DNA from: Enterobacteriaceae bacterium UBA5654
GTDB taxonomy: Bacteria; Pseudomonadota; Gammaproteobacteria; Enterobacterales; Enterobacteriaceae
DNA length: 64,000 bases
Assembly (NCBI GenBank): GCA_002421005.1
Contig: DIJC01000003.1
Location: 73,638 to 137,637, forward strand
Reading direction: 5' to 3'
In this document: positions 54,044 to 62,746 of the stretch, in pieces
Numbering within the stretch: the stretch's first letter is position 1
Layout of the letters: each line of letters begins with the position of its first letter
The notes under the pieces: model-generated
What the model saw: the letters and a program-made list of their open reading frames with translations, nothing else
What the model was told of the DNA's origin: nothing
Database searches by the model: none
Position numbers and translations under genes: made by a program

Positions 54044-54266
54044 GGACGACACAGGGCATTAAACTGCGCCTGGCTGCCCTGAAATACGTTGAGGTCGCCC
54101 GGTCGATGTTTTTTTGATGATGGGAAATATCAATGCCCTGTACGAGCCATTGCTGACGGGAGGGATAATTAAGCCGTAGCCAGCCCTGATAAAACGCGGC
54201 TTTTATAATAAAGGCGAAGGCCAGCGCCAGCAAAATGAATATCAGGCCGCGTCCGTAGCGAGGCAT
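54040..54266 (-). pseudogene. remnant of a membrane-anchored GH25 lysozyme-like gene with its middle deleted
   Basis: Read on the minus strand, the start at 54266 gives a one-helix membrane anchor (GLIFILLALAFAFIIKAAF) and the GH25 opening motif VQGIDISHHQKNID. At about 54105-54090 the frame changes, and the other frame reads DLNVFQGSQAQFNALCRP and a stop at 54040-54042, which is the usual GH25 C-terminus (compare NVFNG of E. coli YegX). The 150 or more residues that hold the catalytic acidic groups are missing. A single internal deletion plus frame change explains this; the product cannot be active. The last base triplet overlaps the aidB stop. Confidence 0.75.
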
Positions 54267-54314
54267 ATTTAGGTATTTCCATAACGATTTTTTGCCTGTA
54301 TACGCCTGAAGCTA

Positions 54315-54590
54315 TCAGGCGTAAAGGATCGCCTGTACTTGCCAGTTGTCCGGGTCCTGCTCTTCATTCATTTGAATAATACGATACCAGGAAGCGCCCT
54401 GTTCATCGGCTTTTAACGCCACGACGCGCTCGACGTCCTGCAGATTGCCGGAAATATTATTCACGGAAATAAGACCGATTTCATTCAGTCCGGTGACGCA
54501 ATCTGCGCTGGCGAATTCCGCCGACTGCGCGGTGGTGTTTGCCATTGCGCCGGAAAACATTAATGAGGGTAAAGCAAAAGTTCGTTTCAT
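54315..54590 (-). CDS. yjfN: YjfN-like periplasmic protein (DUF1471/YhcN family)
   Basis: 91-aa protein with a signal peptide (MKRTFALPSLMFSGAMANTT) and a single DUF1471 fold (LNEIGLISVNNISGNLQDVERVVALKA). The end RIIQMNEEQDPDNWQVQAILYA is typical. E. coli YjfN is described as an activator of the periplasmic protease DegP. Located between aidB and bsmA in the same order as in E. coli, on the opposite strand to aidB. A single Cys is present (ADC). Confidence 0.85.
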   Translation of the reverse strand: MKRTFALPSLMFSGAMANTTAQSAEFASADCVTGLNEIGLISVNNISGNLQDVERVVALKADEQGASWYRIIQMNEEQDPDNWQVQAILYA

Positions 54591-54732
54591 TATTCATTCA
54601 CTCCATTTCACAAGACCCCAACGTTAAGCGAAGCGCTCCGTCGCTGGTGTCGATCCTTCAATTCACGATTGACAACATTGTGTACGGAAATTTGTGTATG
54701 GACGCAAAGCAATGTAAAGGTTGATAAAATTC

Positions 54733-55044
54733 TTATTTACGGTAAAGAATCGCCTGTGAATACCATTGCGCCGGAAATACGGTGTCATCAATCATAACGA
54801 TGACGTAGTAATCCGCTTTTGCCGCAACCGCTTTCGCTTTTATTGCTTCTTCTGCATCCATCGGCGAGCCATAAATCATGACGCTGACCGTGCCCATTCG
54901 CTGTAAATCTTTAGTCTGATTGCGCTGGATCTCCTGCGGATAGCTGGCGACCGGCGGCGGGGCTTTCGGGGTTCCTTCAAGCACGCTACAACCGCCCAGC
55001 AATACAATCAGTATTAATGGCACGAAACGGCGCATAATCGTCAT
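54733..55044 (-). CDS. bsmA: BsmA biofilm peroxide-resistance lipoprotein (DUF1471)
   Basis: 103-aa lipoprotein; lipobox LGGC (Cys19) after MTIMRRFVPLILIVL. The mature part has a Pro-rich linker and a DUF1471 domain (LQRMGTVSVMIYGSPMDAEEAIKAKAVAAKADYYVIVM) and ends QWYSQAILYRK, nearly as in E. coli BsmA (YjfO), which is linked to stress tolerance in biofilms. The start at 55044 has GGAGA eight bases upstream. Its C-terminal motif is shared with yjfN, which suggests an old duplication. Confidence 0.88.
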   Translation of the reverse strand: MTIMRRFVPLILIVLLGGCSVLEGTPKAPPPVASYPQEIQRNQTKDLQRMGTVSVMIYGSPMDAEEAIKAKAVAAKADYYVIVMIDDTVFPAQWYSQAILYRK

Positions 55045-55250
55045 AACTCGTCTCCTGATAACGCTAGTGTAGTGGCATTCGGGACGCTATTTAGGGGAAT
55101 GTTCCCAATTTGTTAGCTCAGCCGCTATTTTCGAATGAAAATTTTTAAAAAACGTAAGCCACTTCTCACTATTGCCGTACAGACGTTTATTGTGATTGCT
55201 TATACAGCACTGCACCGCGTGGCATACCCAAGTATAAGAGGAGATAACCC

Positions 55251-55964
55251 ATGATTGAACTTGACGTCCAGATTCTCGCAAATAATGAAATTATCCACGC
55301 TTTCCCGGCCGGAAAAGGCGCACAGCCGTTGCCCTGCATCGTGTTTTATCATGGCTTTAGTTCATCGAAGCTGGTGTACAGCTATTTTGCCGTTGCGCTG
55401 GCCCAGGCGGGTTTTCGGGTGGTGATGCCGGACGCCAGCGAGCACGGTGCGCGGTATAACGGCGATGAACAAACCAGAATGGGCCATTTCTGGCAGATAT
55501 TGCAGCAAAACTTCCATGAATTTAGCGCATTGCGTGAGGCGATTTTTCAGCAGGGCTGGGTGGACGGACAGCGGCTGGCGGTGGCGGGTGCGTCGATGGG
55601 CGGCATGACGGCGCTGGGGCTGATGACCCGGTACCCGGACATCTCCTGCGTCGCCAGCCTGATGGGTTCCGGCTATTTTACGCAGCTTTCCCGCACGCTG
55701 TTTCCTGCCCGGGAGCCACAGCCATCGCTGGCGCGCTGGGACGTGACGCAGCAACTGGCAACGCTGGCTGACCGTCCACTGATGCTCTGGCACGGCGAAG
55801 AGGACGACGTGGTTCCGGCTGCCGGGGCGCGGCGTTTACAGCAGGCGCTGGGGGAGGCGCAGTTGGATCGCCACCTCACCTGCCACTGGCAGGCGGGCGT
55901 GCGTCACCGCATTACGCCAGAAGCGCTGGCCTGGACGGTGGATTTTTTCCGCCAGCATCTTTAA
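55251..55964 (+). CDS. yjfP: YjfP, alpha/beta-hydrolase esterase
   Basis: 237-aa serine esterase. FYHGFSSSKLVYSYF is the oxyanion region, GASMGGMTALG the nucleophile elbow, EEDDVVP carries the Asp and VRHRITPEAL the His. E. coli YjfP (249 aa) hydrolyses short acyl esters in vitro. The product is about 12 residues shorter than the E. coli protein, all from a loop after SRTLFP (near residue 145); the catalytic residues are kept. The stop overlaps the convergent ulaR by four bases. Confidence 0.93.
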   Translation: MIELDVQILANNEIIHAFPAGKGAQPLPCIVFYHGFSSSKLVYSYFAVALAQAGFRVVMPDASEHGARYNGDEQTRMGHFWQILQQNFHEFSALREAIFQQGWVDGQRLAVAGASMGGMTALGLMTRYPDISCVASLMGSGYFTQLSRTLFPAREPQPSLARWDVTQQLATLADRPLMLWHGEEDDVVPAAGARRLQQALGEAQLDRHLTCHWQAGVRHRITPEALAWTVDFFRQHL

Positions 55965-56716
55965 ACGCGGGTAATGGTGACGCCCTGATCTTCCAGCTTT
56001 TTCAGAATTTCCGGGTCGGCGTTTTTACCGGTGATCACCCGGTCGATCTGCGCGGCCTGGCTGAACAGCATTCCCGCGCGTTCACCGACTTTGCTGCTGT
56101 CGACCAGTACCACCAGCTTGCCGACGACGTTAAGCATTTTTTGCTCCGCCATCGCGGTCAGCATATCGGTTTTGTACAGCCCTTCGGAAGTCAGCCCCTT
56201 GCCGCTGGTGAACATCCAGTGTCCGGCATAGAGGCTGTTTTCGTTATCCTGCGGGCTAAGCGTAATCGAGTGGCTCTTGTTGTACTGACCGCCCATGATA
56301 ATCACGCTCTCGTGTTCCTGGTCGATCAGGTAGTTTGCCAGCGGCAGATAGTTGGTGATGATCTGCACCGGTTTACCGCACATTTCGCGCCCCAATAAAA
56401 ATGCCGTCGAGCCGCAGTTAATCACCACGCTTTCGCCCGGATTCACCAGTTGCGATGCGGCTCTGGCAATACGCACTTTTTCATCATGATTTTGCGCCTG
56501 ATGAATATTCATCGGCGACCAGCGCGGGCGCTGCTGGCTGATGGCCTCGGCACCGTTACGCACTTTCTTTAACTTGCCGCCTTCATCCAGTTTATTGATG
56601 TCGCGGCGAGCTGTGGCCGGAGAGATCCCCAGCCGGGCGATAACCTGATCTACCGTCACAAAACCTGATTGCGCGAGCTGATCTAACAGAATTTGATGTC
56701 TTTGCGCTTCCGTCAT
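55961..56716 (-). CDS. ulaR: UlaR, DeoR-family repressor of L-ascorbate utilisation
   Basis: 251-aa repressor of ulaG and ulaABCDEF; in E. coli L-ascorbate-6-phosphate relieves repression. DeoR helix-turn-helix at residues 18-45 (FVTVDQVIARLGISPATARR) and the sugar-phosphate sensor domain (INCGSTAFLLGREM, KTDMLTAMAEQKML). Encoded beside its targets. Operator-like repeats are at 57926-57940 and 58168-58182. Confidence 0.95.
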   Translation of the reverse strand: MTEAQRHQILLDQLAQSGFVTVDQVIARLGISPATARRDINKLDEGGKLKKVRNGAEAISQQRPRWSPMNIHQAQNHDEKVRIARAASQLVNPGESVVINCGSTAFLLGREMCGKPVQIITNYLPLANYLIDQEHESVIIMGGQYNKSHSITLSPQDNENSLYAGHWMFTSGKGLTSEGLYKTDMLTAMAEQKMLNVVGKLVVLVDSSKVGERAGMLFSQAAQIDRVITGKNADPEILKKLEDQGVTITRV

Positions 56717-56788
56717 GAGCGATTCCGATTATTTATGATGGGGAAAGATAATATTTGAAATGACCTGGAATTGCTAAAGATAAGTGTT

Positions 56789-56816
56789 TACGAGGACGCC
56801 GGATGGCGTCCTCGTA
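56789..56816 (-). terminator. hairpin after ulaG
   Basis: TACGAGGACGCC pairs exactly with GGCGTCCTCGTA (4-base loop), seven bases after the ulaG stop on the minus strand. No strong T run follows (AACACTTATCTTT). Confidence 0.55.
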
Positions 56817-56823
56817 ACAGGGA

Positions 56824-57888
56824 TCACAGGAAGGATTTGAACGGTAAATCAGGCTCAATGGTAAAGCAGTCGTCAAAGCCGCGCGGATAGTGATATTCAA
56901 AATTATCTTTATCCAGCGGCCAGGTGAATTTGCCGCCGACCTGCCAGATAAAGGGTTTGAATCCGTACTTCAGGCGATCTTTTTTCATCTCCCACAGCAC
57001 GCGCAGTTCCTGCGGATCGGCCTGGAAGTTCGACCAGATATCATGATGGAACGGGATCACCACTTTCGCATTCAGCGCTTCCGCCATGCGCAGCATATCG
57101 ACGCTGGTCATTTTGTCGGTGATGCCGCGCGGGTTTTCACCGTAGGAGCCGAGCGCGACGTCGATATGGTGATCGTTGCCGTGCTTCGCATAGTAATTGG
57201 AGTAGTGGGAATCGCCGCTGTGATACAGGGTGCCGCCCGGCGTTTTGAACAGGTAGTTCACCGCGCGCTGATCCATGCCGTCCGGCAGGACGCCCGCCGC
57301 GCGTTGATCGGCGGGCAGGGTGATTAATGCTGTGCGGTCAAAGGCGTCCAGCGCGTGAATTTCAACGTCTTTGACTTTCACCACGTCGCCCGGTTTGACC
57401 ACGATGCAGCGCTCTTTCGGTACGCCCCAGCCGATCCACAGATCCACGCAGGTTTGCGGGCCAATAAACGGCACGTCGTCCGCGCAGTTTTGCATGACGG
57501 CGGCGGCAACGTTGACGTCGATATGATCGTTATGATCGTGGGTGGACAGCACCGCGTCGATCTGGCGAATGGCGAACGGATCGAGTACGAAAGGGGTGGT
57601 GCGCAGGTTCGGCTGAAGCTTCTGCACGCCCGCCATGCGCTGCATCTGATGGCCTTTTTTCATCAGCGGGTTGCCGTGACTCTGCTTGCCAGTGCCACAC
57701 CAGAAGTCTACGCAGAGATTCGCGCCGCCTTCGGATTTCAGCCAGATGCCGGTACAACCGAGCCACCACATGGCAAAAGTTCCCGGCGCGACCTGCTCCT
57801 GTTCAATCTCTTCATTCAGCCAGCTACCCCATTCCGGGAAAGTGCTGAGGATCCATGATTCACGGGTAATGGTTGTCACTTTACTCAT
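56824..57888 (-). CDS. ulaG: UlaG, L-ascorbate-6-phosphate lactonase
   Basis: 354-aa cytoplasmic metallo-beta-lactamase-fold enzyme that opens L-ascorbate-6-phosphate to 3-keto-L-gulonate-6-phosphate. Metal-binding motif STHDHNDHIDVNV (about residues 114-126) and GDSHYSNYYAKHG; the substrate-binding HHDIWSNF is near the end. Divergent from ulaA across a 359-base control region. Confidence 0.97.
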   Translation of the reverse strand: MSKVTTITRESWILSTFPEWGSWLNEEIEQEQVAPGTFAMWWLGCTGIWLKSEGGANLCVDFWCGTGKQSHGNPLMKKGHQMQRMAGVQKLQPNLRTTPFVLDPFAIRQIDAVLSTHDHNDHIDVNVAAAVMQNCADDVPFIGPQTCVDLWIGWGVPKERCIVVKPGDVVKVKDVEIHALDAFDRTALITLPADQRAAGVLPDGMDQRAVNYLFKTPGGTLYHSGDSHYSNYYAKHGNDHHIDVALGSYGENPRGITDKMTSVDMLRMAEALNAKVVIPFHHDIWSNFQADPQELRVLWEMKKDRLKYGFKPFIWQVGGKFTWPLDKDNFEYHYPRGFDDCFTIEPDLPFKSFL

Positions 57889-58247
57889 TGTACCGCTCCT
57901 GTAGCGTTCAGATTAAATCATTAAATGATTACTTTTGATTTATGTTGTCACCAACGAATCATCATTGCAACGGGAAAATTGCCTTTTTCATGCGCTTCGC
58001 AAAAAGTGATTTTGCCACTATCTGAGCTATTTTTAAGCATTTTTGTAATAAATCTGTATTTAATATGGTGATTATAAAAGGTTTTTATTGCCAGCGATGT
58101 AAGCCTTACACCCGGAGGGGAAATAAATTGCGGGATTCGTCACAAATAATCAAACGCAATCTTTTTGTGATTACTTTTGATTGCTAGAGTGGCAGCACAC
58201 TATGCATCGGCTCTGAATAGCCGTGCCTGCACTTTCTGGAGAGCGTT
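57889..58247. promoter_or_regulatory. ulaG-ulaA divergent control region
   Basis: 359 bases without a gene. The exact 15-base sequence TGATTACTTTTGATT occurs twice, at 57926-57940 near ulaG and at 58168-58182 near ulaA, 242 bases apart. Related inverted AATCAAACGCAATC (58149-58162) and GATTAAATCATTAAATGATT (57911-57930) copies lie beside them. In E. coli, UlaR binds several such operators here and loops the DNA with IHF, with CRP activation. The assignment to UlaR is by analogy. The middle is AT-rich and could hold the IHF site. Confidence 0.7.
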
Positions 58248-59648
58248 ATGGATATCCTCTACAACATCTTTACCGTGTTTTTCCAACAGGTGATGACCAA
58301 CGCACCGTTGTTGCTCGGTATTGTTACCTGTCTTGGTTACATCCTGCTGCGTAAAAGCGTCAGCGTGATCATCAAGGGCACGATCAAAACCATTATCGGT
58401 TTTATGCTTTTACAGGCGGGTTCGGGAATTCTGACCGGCACCTTTAAACCTGTAGTCGAAAAAATGTCTGAAGTTTACGGCATTAACGGCGCGATCTCTG
58501 ACACTTACGCCTCCATGATGGCGACCATTGAACGCATGGCGGACGCTTACAGCTGGGTGGGATATGCGGTGCTGTTAGCGCTGGCGCTGAACATCTGTTA
58601 CGTGCTGCTGCGCCGGATCACCGGCATCCGCACCATCATGCTTACCGGGCATATCATGTTCCAGCAGGCCGGGCTGATTGCGGTGTTCTTCTATATCGCC
58701 GGGTATTCGATGTGGACCACCATCATTTGTACCGCCGTGCTGGTGTCGCTGTACTGGGGGATCACCTCCAACATGATGTACAAGCCGACCCAGGAAGTGA
58801 CCGACGGCTGCGGTTTCTCCATCGGCCATCAGCAGCAGTTTGCTTCCTGGCTGGCTTACAAACTTGCGCCGTTCCTTGGTAAAAAAGAAGAAAGCGTTGA
58901 AGAGCTGAAGCTTCCCGGCTGGCTGAATATTTTCCACGACAATATCGTCTCGACGGCCATTGTGATGACCATCTTCTTCGGCGCGATCCTCTTCTCCTTC
59001 GGGCTGGACGTGGTGCAGGCGATGGCGGGCAAAACCCACTGGACGATCTACATTCTGCAAACCGGCTTCCAGTTTGCGGTCGCCATTTTCATCATCACCC
59101 AGGGCGTGCGGATGTTCGTGGCTGAACTGTCCGAAGCGTTCAACGGCATTTCCCAGCGCCTTATCCCCGGCGCGGTACTGGCGATTGACTGTGCGGCGAT
59201 TTACAGCTTCGCGCCAAACGCGGTGGTCTGGGGCTTTATGTGGGGCACTATCGGCCAGTTGATTGCGGTTGGCATCCTGGTCGGCTGTGGTTCTTCCATC
59301 CTTATCATCCCCGGCTTTATCCCGATGTTCTTCTCCAACGCCACCATCGGCGTGTTCGCTAACCACTTCGGTGGCTGGCGCGCGGCGCTGAAAATCTGTC
59401 TGGTGATGGGGATGATCGAGATCTTCGGCTGCGTCTGGGCGGTGAAACTTACCGGCATGAGCGCCTGGATGGGCATGGCAGACTGGTCGATTCTGGCACC
59501 GCCGATGATGCAGGGCTTTGTCTCTTTCGGCATTGCATTTATGGCCGTCATCATCGCAATAGCACTGGCTTATATGGTCTTCGCGGGACGCGCGCTGCGC
59601 GCTGAAGAAGACGCAGAAAAACAACCGGCAGAGATTTCTGCTCAATAA
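58248..59648 (+). CDS. ulaA: UlaA, L-ascorbate PTS permease IIC
   Basis: 466-aa membrane transporter with about eleven hydrophobic segments that imports and phosphorylates L-ascorbate with UlaB and UlaC. MDILYNIFTVFFQQVMTNAPLLLG start and the GIVTCLGYILLRKS helix match E. coli UlaA. First gene of ulaABCDEF; GAGAG precedes the ATG. The C-terminus is slightly charged and Glu-rich (EEDAEKQPAEIS). Confidence 0.97.
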   Translation: MDILYNIFTVFFQQVMTNAPLLLGIVTCLGYILLRKSVSVIIKGTIKTIIGFMLLQAGSGILTGTFKPVVEKMSEVYGINGAISDTYASMMATIERMADAYSWVGYAVLLALALNICYVLLRRITGIRTIMLTGHIMFQQAGLIAVFFYIAGYSMWTTIICTAVLVSLYWGITSNMMYKPTQEVTDGCGFSIGHQQQFASWLAYKLAPFLGKKEESVEELKLPGWLNIFHDNIVSTAIVMTIFFGAILFSFGLDVVQAMAGKTHWTIYILQTGFQFAVAIFIITQGVRMFVAELSEAFNGISQRLIPGAVLAIDCAAIYSFAPNAVVWGFMWGTIGQLIAVGILVGCGSSILIIPGFIPMFFSNATIGVFANHFGGWRAALKICLVMGMIEIFGCVWAVKLTGMSAWMGMADWSILAPPMMQGFVSFGIAFMAVIIAIALAYMVFAGRALRAEEDAEKQPAEISAQ

Positions 59649-59659
59649 GGAGTTTGATT

Positions 59660-59965
59660 ATGACCGTACGTATTCTGGCTGTATGTGGCAACGGGCAGGG
59701 AAGTTCCATGATCATGAAGATGAAAGTGGACCAGTTTCTGACCCAGTCGAATATTGACCACACGGTGAACAGCTGCGCGGTAGGCGAGTACAAAAGTGAA
59801 CTGGGCGGCGCGGACATTATCATCGCCTCGACCCATATCGCCGGTGAAATTACCGTCTCCGGCAACAAATACGTGGTGGGCGTGCGCAACATGCTGTCGC
59901 CTGCGGATTTTGGCCCGAAACTGCTGGAAGTGATCAAAGAACATTTCCCGCAGGACGTGAAGTAA
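59660..59965 (+). CDS. ulaB: UlaB, L-ascorbate PTS EIIB component
   Basis: 101-aa phosphocarrier. The phospho-Cys is in LAVCGNGQGSSMIMKM near the N-terminus. Start at ATG 59660 (MTVRILAVCGNG) behind AAGGAG; the ATG two codons earlier would place the start too close to that site. Eleven bases after ulaA. Confidence 0.97.
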   Translation: MTVRILAVCGNGQGSSMIMKMKVDQFLTQSNIDHTVNSCAVGEYKSELGGADIIIASTHIAGEITVSGNKYVVGVRNMLSPADFGPKLLEVIKEHFPQDVK

Positions 59966-59974
59966 GGGCGGCCT

Positions 59975-60442
59975 GTGAAATTACGAGATTCTCTTGCAGA
60001 CAATAATTCCATCCTGCTACAGGCAGAGGCCAGCAGCTGGCAGGAAGCGGTCAAACTGGGCGTCGATTTGCTGGTGAAGGCCGACGTGGTGGAGCCGCGC
60101 TACTACCAGGCCATTCTGGATGGCGTCGCGCAGCACGGCCCGTATTTTGTTATCGCGCCGGGGCTGGCAATGCCGCACGGTCGCCCGGAAGAGGGCGTCA
60201 AACGCACCGGTTTTTCGCTGGTCACGCTGAAAACGCCGCTGGTGTTTAATCATGAAGATAACGACCCGGTCGATATTCTGATCACCATGGCGGCCGTGGA
60301 TGCCAACACCCATCAGGAAGTGGGCATCATGCAGATCGTCAACCTGTTTGAAGACGAAGAAAACTTTAACCGTATTCGCGCCTGCCGTACCGCGCAGGAA
60401 GTTCTTGATTTAATTGACCGCACCAGTGCGGCTGCCGTTTAA
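59975..60442 (+). CDS. ulaC: UlaC, L-ascorbate PTS EIIA component
   Basis: 155-aa EIIA of the mannitol/fructose type with the phospho-His in APGLAMPHGRPEEG (about residue 68). GTG start at 59975, nine bases after ulaB. One residue longer than E. coli UlaC at the C-terminus. Confidence 0.96.
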   Translation: MKLRDSLADNNSILLQAEASSWQEAVKLGVDLLVKADVVEPRYYQAILDGVAQHGPYFVIAPGLAMPHGRPEEGVKRTGFSLVTLKTPLVFNHEDNDPVDILITMAAVDANTHQEVGIMQIVNLFEDEENFNRIRACRTAQEVLDLIDRTSAAAV

Positions 60443-60454
60443 GAGGAAATCATT

Positions 60455-61105
60455 ATGTCATTACCGATGTTACAGGTTGCGCTGGACAACCAGACGATGG
60501 ACAGCGCCTACGCCACGACCCGCCTGATTGCGGAAGAGGTGGATATTATTGAAGTCGGCACCATCCTTTGCGTTGGTGAAGGCGTGCGTGCGGTACGCGA
60601 TCTGAAAGCGCTCTATCCGCATAAAATCGTGCTGGCGGACGCGAAAATTGCCGACGCCGGGAAAATCCTCTCCCGCATGTGTTTTGAAGCCAACGCCGAC
60701 TGGGTGACGGTGATCTGCTGTGCGGATATCAACACCGCTAAAGGCGCGCTGGATGTCGCGAAAGAGTTTAACGGCGACGTGCAGATCGAACTGACCGGTT
60801 TCTGGACCTGGGAGCAGGCGCAGGAATGGCGCAACGCGGGCATTCAGCAGGTGGTGTATCACCGCAGCCGTGACGCGCAGGCGGCGGGCGTGGCGTGGGG
60901 TGACGCCGATATCAGCGCCATTAAACGGCTGGCTGAAATGGGCTTCAAAGTCACCGTCACCGGCGGGCTGGCGCTGGAGGATCTGCCGCTGTTTAAAGGC
61001 ATTCCGATCCACGTCTTTATTGCCGGTCGCAGCATTCGCGACGCCGCCTCCCCGGTAGAAGCCGCGCGTCAGTTCAAACGCTCAATCGCCCAGCTTTGGG
61101 GCTAA
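60455..61105 (+). CDS. ulaD: UlaD, 3-keto-L-gulonate-6-phosphate decarboxylase
   Basis: 216-aa Mg-dependent decarboxylase of the OMP-decarboxylase superfamily, making L-xylulose-5-phosphate. Active-site stretch VLADAKIADAGKI (Asp/Lys/Asp pattern) and the phosphate-binding VTGGLALEDLPLF and VFIAGRSIRDA segments. Start follows AGAGGAAATC. Confidence 0.97.
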   Translation: MSLPMLQVALDNQTMDSAYATTRLIAEEVDIIEVGTILCVGEGVRAVRDLKALYPHKIVLADAKIADAGKILSRMCFEANADWVTVICCADINTAKGALDVAKEFNGDVQIELTGFWTWEQAQEWRNAGIQQVVYHRSRDAQAAGVAWGDADISAIKRLAEMGFKVTVTGGLALEDLPLFKGIPIHVFIAGRSIRDAASPVEAARQFKRSIAQLWG

Positions 61106-61114
61106 GGAGCGGTT

Positions 61115-61969
61115 ATGCTGTCGAAACAGATCCCGCTCGGCATTTACGAAAAAGCGCTCCCCGCCGGGGAGTGCTGGCTGGAACGCCTGCGGCTGGCAAA
61201 AGAACTGGGCTTTGATTTTGTCGAAATGTCCGTTGATGAAACCGACGCCCGACTGGCGCGCCTCGACTGGAGCCGCGAGCAGCGCCTGGCGCTGGTGAAC
61301 GCGGTCGCTGAAACCGGCGTGCGCGTGCCGTCGATGTGTCTTTCTGCGCATCGCCGCTTCCCGCTCGGCAGCGAAGATAACGCCGTTCGCGCCCAGGGGC
61401 TGGAGATCATGCGGAAAGCCATCCGCTTTGCGCAGGATGTCGGCATCCGCGTGATCCAGCTTGCCGGGTACGACGTCTATTATCAGCAGGCCACGGACGA
61501 AACGCGCCGTCGTTTCCGCGACGGGCTGAAGGAAAGCGTGGAGATGGCCAGCCGGGCGCAGGTCACGCTGGCGATGGAAATCATGGACTATCCGTTGATG
61601 AACTCCATCAGCAAAGCGCTGGGCTACGCGCACTATCTGAATAACCCGTGGTTCCAGCTTTACCCGGACATCGGCAACCTGTCGGCGTGGGACAACGACG
61701 TCCAGATGGAGCTTCAGGCGGGCATCGGGCATATCGTGGCGGTGCATATAAAAGACACCAAACCTGGCGTGTTTAAAAACGTGCCGTTTGGCGACGGAGT
61801 AGTGGATTTCGAACGCTGCTTCGAAACGCTCAGACAGAGTGGCTATTGCGGGCCGTACCTGATTGAGATGTGGAGCGAAACGTCCGACGACCCGGCGCGG
61901 GAAGTGGCGAAAGCGCGTGACTGGGTGAAAGCGCGGATGGCCCGCGCGGGTCTGGTGGAGGCAGCCTGA
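61115..61969 (+). CDS. ulaE: UlaE, L-xylulose-5-phosphate 3-epimerase
   Basis: 284-aa TIM-barrel epimerase of the xylose-isomerase-like family that converts L-xylulose-5-P to L-ribulose-5-P. It starts MLSKQIPLGIYEKALPAGECW; metal-site residues include LAMEIMDYPLMNS and HIKDTKPGVF with YLIEMWSE near the end. Its stop overlaps the start of ulaF (TGATG). Confidence 0.97.
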   Translation: MLSKQIPLGIYEKALPAGECWLERLRLAKELGFDFVEMSVDETDARLARLDWSREQRLALVNAVAETGVRVPSMCLSAHRRFPLGSEDNAVRAQGLEIMRKAIRFAQDVGIRVIQLAGYDVYYQQATDETRRRFRDGLKESVEMASRAQVTLAMEIMDYPLMNSISKALGYAHYLNNPWFQLYPDIGNLSAWDNDVQMELQAGIGHIVAVHIKDTKPGVFKNVPFGDGVVDFERCFETLRQSGYCGPYLIEMWSETSDDPAREVAKARDWVKARMARAGLVEAA

Positions 61970-62655
61970 TGCAAAAGCTGAAACAGCAGGTTTTTGCCGC
62001 CAATATGGATTTGCCGCGCTACGGGCTGGTGACTTTCACCTGGGGCAACGTCAGCGGCATTGACCGTGAACGCGGGCTGGTGGTGATTAAGCCCAGCGGC
62101 GTGGCCTATGAAACCATGCAGGCGGACGATATGGTGGTGGTGGATCTGTGCGGTAAGGTGGTTGAAGGGCACTACCGTCCTTCCTCCGATACCGCCACGC
62201 ATCTTGAACTCTACGGTCGCTACCCGTCGCTCGGCGGCGTGGTGCATACCCACTCGACTCACGCCACGGCCTGGGCGCAGGCGGGGCTGTCCATCCCGGC
62301 GCTGGGAACTACCCACGCGGATTACTTCTTCGGTGATATTCCCTGTACGCGGGCGTTACGCGAAGACGAAGTGCAGGGCGAGTACGAACTCAACACCGGC
62401 AAAGTGATTGTCGAAACGCTGGGCGACAGCGAGCCGCTGCACACGCCGGGCATTGTGGTTTATCAGCACGGCCCGTTTGCCTGGGGTAAAGACGCGCATG
62501 ATGCCGTCCATAACGCCGTAGTGATGGAAGAAGTCGCACGGATGGCGTGGATGGCGCGCGGGATTAATCCGCAGCTGAAGCCCATCGACGGTTATCTGAT
62601 GAACAAGCATTTTATGCGTAAGCATGGTCCAAACGCCTATTACGGGCAGAAGTAA
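61969..62655 (+). CDS. ulaF: UlaF, L-ribulose-5-phosphate 4-epimerase
   Basis: 228-aa class II aldolase-family epimerase that makes D-xylulose-5-P, the exit to the pentose phosphate pathway. Zinc ligands in VHTHSTHATAWAQ (two His) and the later H of QHGPFAWG; TWGNVSGIDRERG near the N-terminus binds the substrate phosphate. Last gene of ulaABCDEF, with a terminator structure behind it. Confidence 0.97.
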   Translation: MQKLKQQVFAANMDLPRYGLVTFTWGNVSGIDRERGLVVIKPSGVAYETMQADDMVVVDLCGKVVEGHYRPSSDTATHLELYGRYPSLGGVVHTHSTHATAWAQAGLSIPALGTTHADYFFGDIPCTRALREDEVQGEYELNTGKVIVETLGDSEPLHTPGIVVYQHGPFAWGKDAHDAVHNAVVMEEVARMAWMARGINPQLKPIDGYLMNKHFMRKHGPNAYYGQK

Positions 62656-62660
62656 TTAAG

Positions 62661-62717
62661 CGCCCCGGAATTGTTAACATTCGCGGAATGTAACTGGTCC
62701 ACTTCCGGGGCGTTTCC
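62661..62717 (+). terminator. terminator structure after ulaF, with nested hairpins
   Basis: Outer stem CGCCCCGGAA (62661-62670) / TTCCGGGGCG (62703-62712) encloses a second hairpin GTTA-ACATTC / GAATGTAAC (62673-62693). TTTCC follows. It separates the ula operon from rpsF. Confidence 0.6.
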
Positions 62718-62746
62718 CACGCCGGATAATTATTCAGGTAATCGCC

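Noticed and set aside
55087..55281. 64-codon minus strand frame between bsmA and yjfP
   Set aside because: It overlaps the yjfP start and ribosome site and has no family resemblance.
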